This document shows, one piece after another, positions 60,586 through 64,000 of a stretch of 64,000 nt of DNA. The position numbers and the translations under genes were made by a program. Origin of the DNA: Alopecurus myosuroides (taxonomy: Eukaryota; Streptophyta; Magnoliopsida; Poales; Poaceae); assembly GCA_028641055.1 (NCBI GenBank), contig CM054063.1:181728756-181792755 (forward strand). The letters run 5' to 3'. The notes under the pieces were generated by a model. That model worked only from the letters and a program-made list of their open reading frames with translations, was not told the DNA's origin and ran no database searches. Every line of letters begins with the position of its first letter. The stretch's first letter is position 1.

Positions 60586-60765
60586 ACGCGAAATCTCTTT
60601 GGTATAAGCATCAAGACGCGGAATCTCTTTCGCATGGGCACCCTGACACAAAATCTCTTTCGTATGGGAATTTCAACATGAAATCTCTTTCGTATAAATA
60701 CATTGACACGAAACTTCTTTTGTATAAGCTTCATAACGCGAGATCTCTTTCGCACAAGATCAAAG
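60586..60765 (+). repeat. Six tandem 30-bp units
   Basis: Units start at 60586, 60616, 60646, 60676, 60706 and 60736. Each opens with ac(g/a)cg-like bases and carries aatctctttcgtat with variants, then a variable tail. No unit is inserted or deleted. It lies between the antisense gene promoter and the 3' LTR. Confidence 0.9.
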
Positions 60766-61385
60766 AAAACAAGATTGCCTCACTCGAAGGATTCCAGAAA
60801 TACGACTAAGGTAAAATTGCGAGTATGCAGCTCCCACAACTCTACCTCACGATGTTATCACACATCATTTTAATCCTGGATCGTTCGGCCGACTAGGCAC
60901 ATCTGGATGCCGTATTCTTTCGAGTACGAAGGTAAGACACAAGGATATCTCCTGTTGGTCTGGAATCGCAGTCAAGTTGCGTCTCTGGTAAACTTTCGTG
61001 TCAACAACACGAAGAAAATCCTAGCGGACACGCCAGGTACCCCTTTAAGGTTAAGTTCGACTCGGTAAGACCTACACGGCTCAGTCACAACGATCACCTC
61101 ACCGAGTTCGAGCTGGAGGTCTCGAGTTCGCGTAGGCCAGAACTGTTTTGACCTAGATGCAATTAATTGGCCCAGATCTTTCGGGAGAGCCAAGCGACTG
61201 AGTTGTATCCTTCTGCGAAAATAGCCAACACAAGGCACATTCACCACTCAAGTACACAAGCACCTCGCATGCAGGGTATACACCCTTAAAAACAGGCGAT
61301 TGAATGACTAAGTCGCAAGAATCCAATAATAAACTATTGAGTGCTTACCTGACTATTCCCAGTCGAATAAACACGCGTGGGCTAC
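60766..61385 (+). mobile_element. Tat 3' untranslated region and polypurine tract
   Basis: No coding signal. The last bases, acgcgtgggctac, abut the 3' LTR start and serve as a degenerate polypurine tract (grass Tat form: cgggggctac). Confidence 0.65.
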
Positions 61386-61881
61386 TGACATGGGGATGAG
61401 CCCTGGACCTGTCGGGTGAGCCTACCCAGTCCAAGGCCCAGAACCAAGGCCCATGGCAAGGCGTTGTCCCGATGTTCCAGAAGGCCCAGTACAGGCCCAC
61501 CCGCAAGACTTGCGGGTCAAGAAGGAAAACTCCTACCGACCTAGAACTAGGTCTTGTAACCCCCCCCCCCCCCGGAAACGGTTTGAGACCTGGCCATCTA
61601 TAAAAGGCTAGAAGAACCACCGAGGGGGGATCTAATCTAATTTTCACCACCATAGCCATAAGATCGAGACCAATCTCTCGGCTTGCGCACCCACCTTGTA
61701 ATCGATCTACCGATAATACAGATCTCAAGAGAAGGAGTAAGGGTTTTACCTCTACAAGGGCCCCGGACCTGGGTAAAACTGTGCCCCCTGTTAGCCGACG
61801 ATTGTCGCCAGCGCCTACTCGTTCTCTTAATCTAAACCCTATCAGATCATCCGAGGGACTTGTTGATATGAGTAATCGACA
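61386..61881 (+). repeat. Tat element 3' LTR
   Basis: Starts TGACATGGGG, ends aatcgaca. TATA box at 61598-61607 and C14 run at 61560-61573. Followed directly by the CTAAT duplication. Confidence 0.92.
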
Positions 61882-61886
61882 CTAAT

Positions 61887-64000
61887 AATAAACAACATGA
61901 AGTAAATCAATCTATAGGATTGCAATGCTCATAATAGGGTATGATAAAGTGTACTCGCTTGACCTTAATAATGGAGCAAAACATAAATGCTAGGGCACCT
62001 CTGAAATTCAAAAGAAGACTATAATTAAAGATATCAAAGATACAAGCATCAAAATTATACCACAATCAACCGTGTTTTCGGACAAGCACATTACACTAAG
62101 AATGACAACCATGCTCTCAAGAAGGTGCATAAGTGAGAAGGTGGAGACTCAACATAAAAATAAAATAAAGGCCCTTCGCAGAGGGAAGCAGGGATTAACT
62201 CATGTGCCAGAGCTTTTTATTTTATTAAACAGAGGTATTGAAAACATTTTTAAGAAAGGTGTATGCTTATGTCAACGAATGGTAAACAGACAATACAGTA
62301 CGTCACAATCCAACTAGACTTCACAAGGCGGCTCCCATAGAAGGACGCATCTGAATTAGAAGGTCATCCTTTTTCTCTTTTGTTTACACAATTATGCTTT
62401 GACTAATAAATTAGGAGCAAAAATAGTGAACAGAATTTGTTGTACTACTTTGGGGCTGGGCACCCCGCTGCCGGCTCTTCTACCACTTGGATAAGCGGAT
62501 GAAGCCACTAGTCCAGGGTGTGAAATCCAATCAACAAGTGAGATAAAGATTCTCTATTTACGTCCTCGTGAGCTAAAACTGGGGCATAAAACAGGAATGA
62601 TTTTTCAGAAGGTTTTAAAGGTGAAACACGACAAATTTACTTGGAGTGGCGGTTAAATACCACATAAATAGGTAGGTACGATGGACACATTTGGCGAACT
62701 TTGGTTTTTGGGAGTTGGATGCACGAGTTGAGCTCATACTCAGTATATGTGAAGGCTAGCAATAGACGGGGATCGACAATCAAGAGAGCAACAACTGTCA
62801 TAATCATGCTTGCGACAAAACAAAACTAACATGGGCATAAAAATGATACAAATAATCTGAGGCAAAATAAATCATCGAGGCTTAATTGACTTTTTGTTTT
62901 TAGTCATAGCATGCGTGAGCATGTGCCAAGTCAATTCAAGCGAAACAACAAGAGGGAGATACCACAATGTCATACCCTTCTATGAATAAAACAATACAAG
63001 CAAACAATCATACGCCATGCTATCTTATATTAATAAGTTGGAACTAAACATGTGCGAGCATGAACTACTAAGAATCAATTAAATAACATACACCTTACAT
63101 GAGCGAACTAAGCATGTTCACATGGATGGGTATATGTACAAAAATAAAACAAATAGAGTTCATACCAGCCTCTCACCATAACTTGAATCGTCCTAAATCA
63201 TCATTATTGCTCTTCACTTGTGGATTGAATAATATAGAATGATAACCAATCTCCAATGGAGACACGAAAGTCCGGTGAACTCTGCAACAAACTTTACAAA
63301 ACCAAAGAAGAACAACACATATTTTTGGGTTTTCGAATTAAAAACAAGAACAGCAAGAAACAAGCGAACAAAGCAAGATATTTTTGGATTTTTGAATATT
63401 ATACCAAAACGAGAAAAGAAAGAAAACCAACCAAAGAAACTAAAGAAGGAAATAAAGAGAAACAACAGAAATATTTTTGGTCTTTTTGTGTTTTGGAAGG
63501 CAAGAACAAAACAATAAAAACAAAAAGAAACGAAAGAAAACAAAAACATGGATATAAAAAGAACCGACACAAACATGGTTTATAAATGAGTGTGATGTTG
63601 GTATACCTCCTCCCAAGCTTAGGCTTTTGGCCGCTTATTGATTACATTATATCACCCTCTTCTCTTGACCCTTGAAAACTTCCTTCACACCACACTAAAA
63701 GTAATTCGCATAAGAGGGTTAGTGCACAATCAAAAATTCATGGGTACTACAAGGGAAAAAGTGCTATTGATACTTTTAAACATTAGCTACAGACACTGAT
63801 GTTTGTGAAGCAAAGAAATCCACTCGACATAGCAAAAGAGCAAATGCAAGAAAAATGGCAGAATCTACCAAAACCAGAACAGTCTGTAATGAAGAATTTT
63901 GTAGGGGGACTTAAGTTGCTCAGATCGAAAAATATAAAGAACAAAAAAGTTTTGTAGTTAGCTGAGGAATAAGCACAAAAAGTTTCAGGTCATTTCGATC
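61887..64000 (-). mobile_element. Athila-like (-) element, internal region running off the window
   Basis: Reverse-orientation copy of the long 3' internal region seen at 27286-30975 and 50751-53483. Shared landmarks, read in reverse, are ccctgcttccctctgcgaagg, gaagagccggcagcggggtg, tatgagctcaactcgtgcat and the aaaaccaaaaatattt block at about 63470 (matching 27440-27640). It continues the element whose 3' end is at 41962-42175. No coding region is reached before the window ends. Confidence 0.75.

Larger units (their letters stand above)
42176..61881 (+). mobile_element. Complete Tat-lineage Gypsy element with nested insertion, TSD CTAAT
   Basis: Bounded by 495/496-bp LTRs (42176-42670 and 61386-61881) and perfect CTAAT duplications at 42171-42175 and 61882-61886. 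Without the nested 48355-55072 element and its duplication it is about 13.0 kb. Order: LTR, primer site, gag, protease, RT, RNase H, second (archaeal-type) RNase H, integrase, then an opposite-strand spliced gene, a 30-bp repeat array, polypurine tract and LTR. The second RNase H and antisense gene mark the Tat lineage. Hand alignment of the LTRs shows about 30 substitutions over 495 bp. Confidence 0.92.

Noticed and set aside
60586..60765. CRISPR-like array
   Set aside because: The 30-bp units are directly adjacent with no spacers and lie in a plant retrotransposon.
42171..61886. Tat element as two separate elements (42176-48354 and 55073-61881)
   Set aside because: Identical CTAAT outer duplications, homologous LTRs and a frame-preserving AGGCC insertion show one element with a nested insert.
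63214..63585. Lysine/asparagine-rich ORFs near the right edge
   Set aside because: The same DNA occurs in reverse at 27400-27660 as a T-rich non-coding part of Athila-like elements; open frames result from A/T bias.

Overview
This is nuclear DNA of a large-genome grass, most likely from the wheat/barley/rye group (Triticeae). The evidence is a dense nest of long-terminal-repeat (LTR) retrotransposons whose LTRs open with TGATACGT or TGATACAT, tRNA-Asp-type primer sites, Athila-like and Tat-like Gypsy elements, a grass LINE, a PIF/Harbinger transposase and a GC-rich single-exon SKP1-like gene. Family nicknames such as Sabrina or WHAM are recollections of sequence style and could not be checked. 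LTR types are called A, B, C and W here.

Layout. 1-2762: nothing recognised. 2763-3269 (-): intact SKP1-like gene with a TATA box, the only convincing host gene. 4905-10715: PIF/Harbinger transposase pseudogene (-) split by a 4.6-kb LINE (+). 12390-16258: nested LTR fragments. 16259-32558: non-autonomous Athila-like retrotransposon sequence (gag, protease-like, no polymerase), interrupted by a minus-strand solo LTR (target-site duplication, TSD, TTGTT), a 3.8-kb solo LTR (TSD CGTAC) and a 449-bp hAT-like MITE. Its two end LTRs belong to different families. 32559-40165: Gypsy element with gag-protease-RT in one continuous frame, broken almost only by nonsense codons, carrying a solo LTR (TSD gagac/gaaac) and ending at an abrupt truncation with filler-like repeats. 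40465-41961: 3' LTR of another family. 41962-42175 and 61887-64000: one minus-strand Athila-like element, opened by the next insertion.

42176-61881 is a complete Tat-lineage Gypsy element (LTRs about 495 bp, TSD CTAAT). It carries gag, protease, RT, two RNase H domains, integrase, and on the opposite strand a spliced gene of at least six exons (57227-60206) with its own TATA box. Its integrase is split by a complete 6.7-kb Athila-like element (48355-55072, TSD AGGCC), which falls between the first and second catalytic aspartates.

The insertion order can be read from target-site duplications: Athila-like (-) host, then the Tat element, then the type C element. Most polyproteins are dead through stops and frameshifts. 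The intact frames worth attention are the SKP1-like gene and the 204-residue ORF of the 48355-55072 element. The least conventional item is the antisense intron-containing gene of the Tat element, with three polypurine-like motifs placed in its introns.
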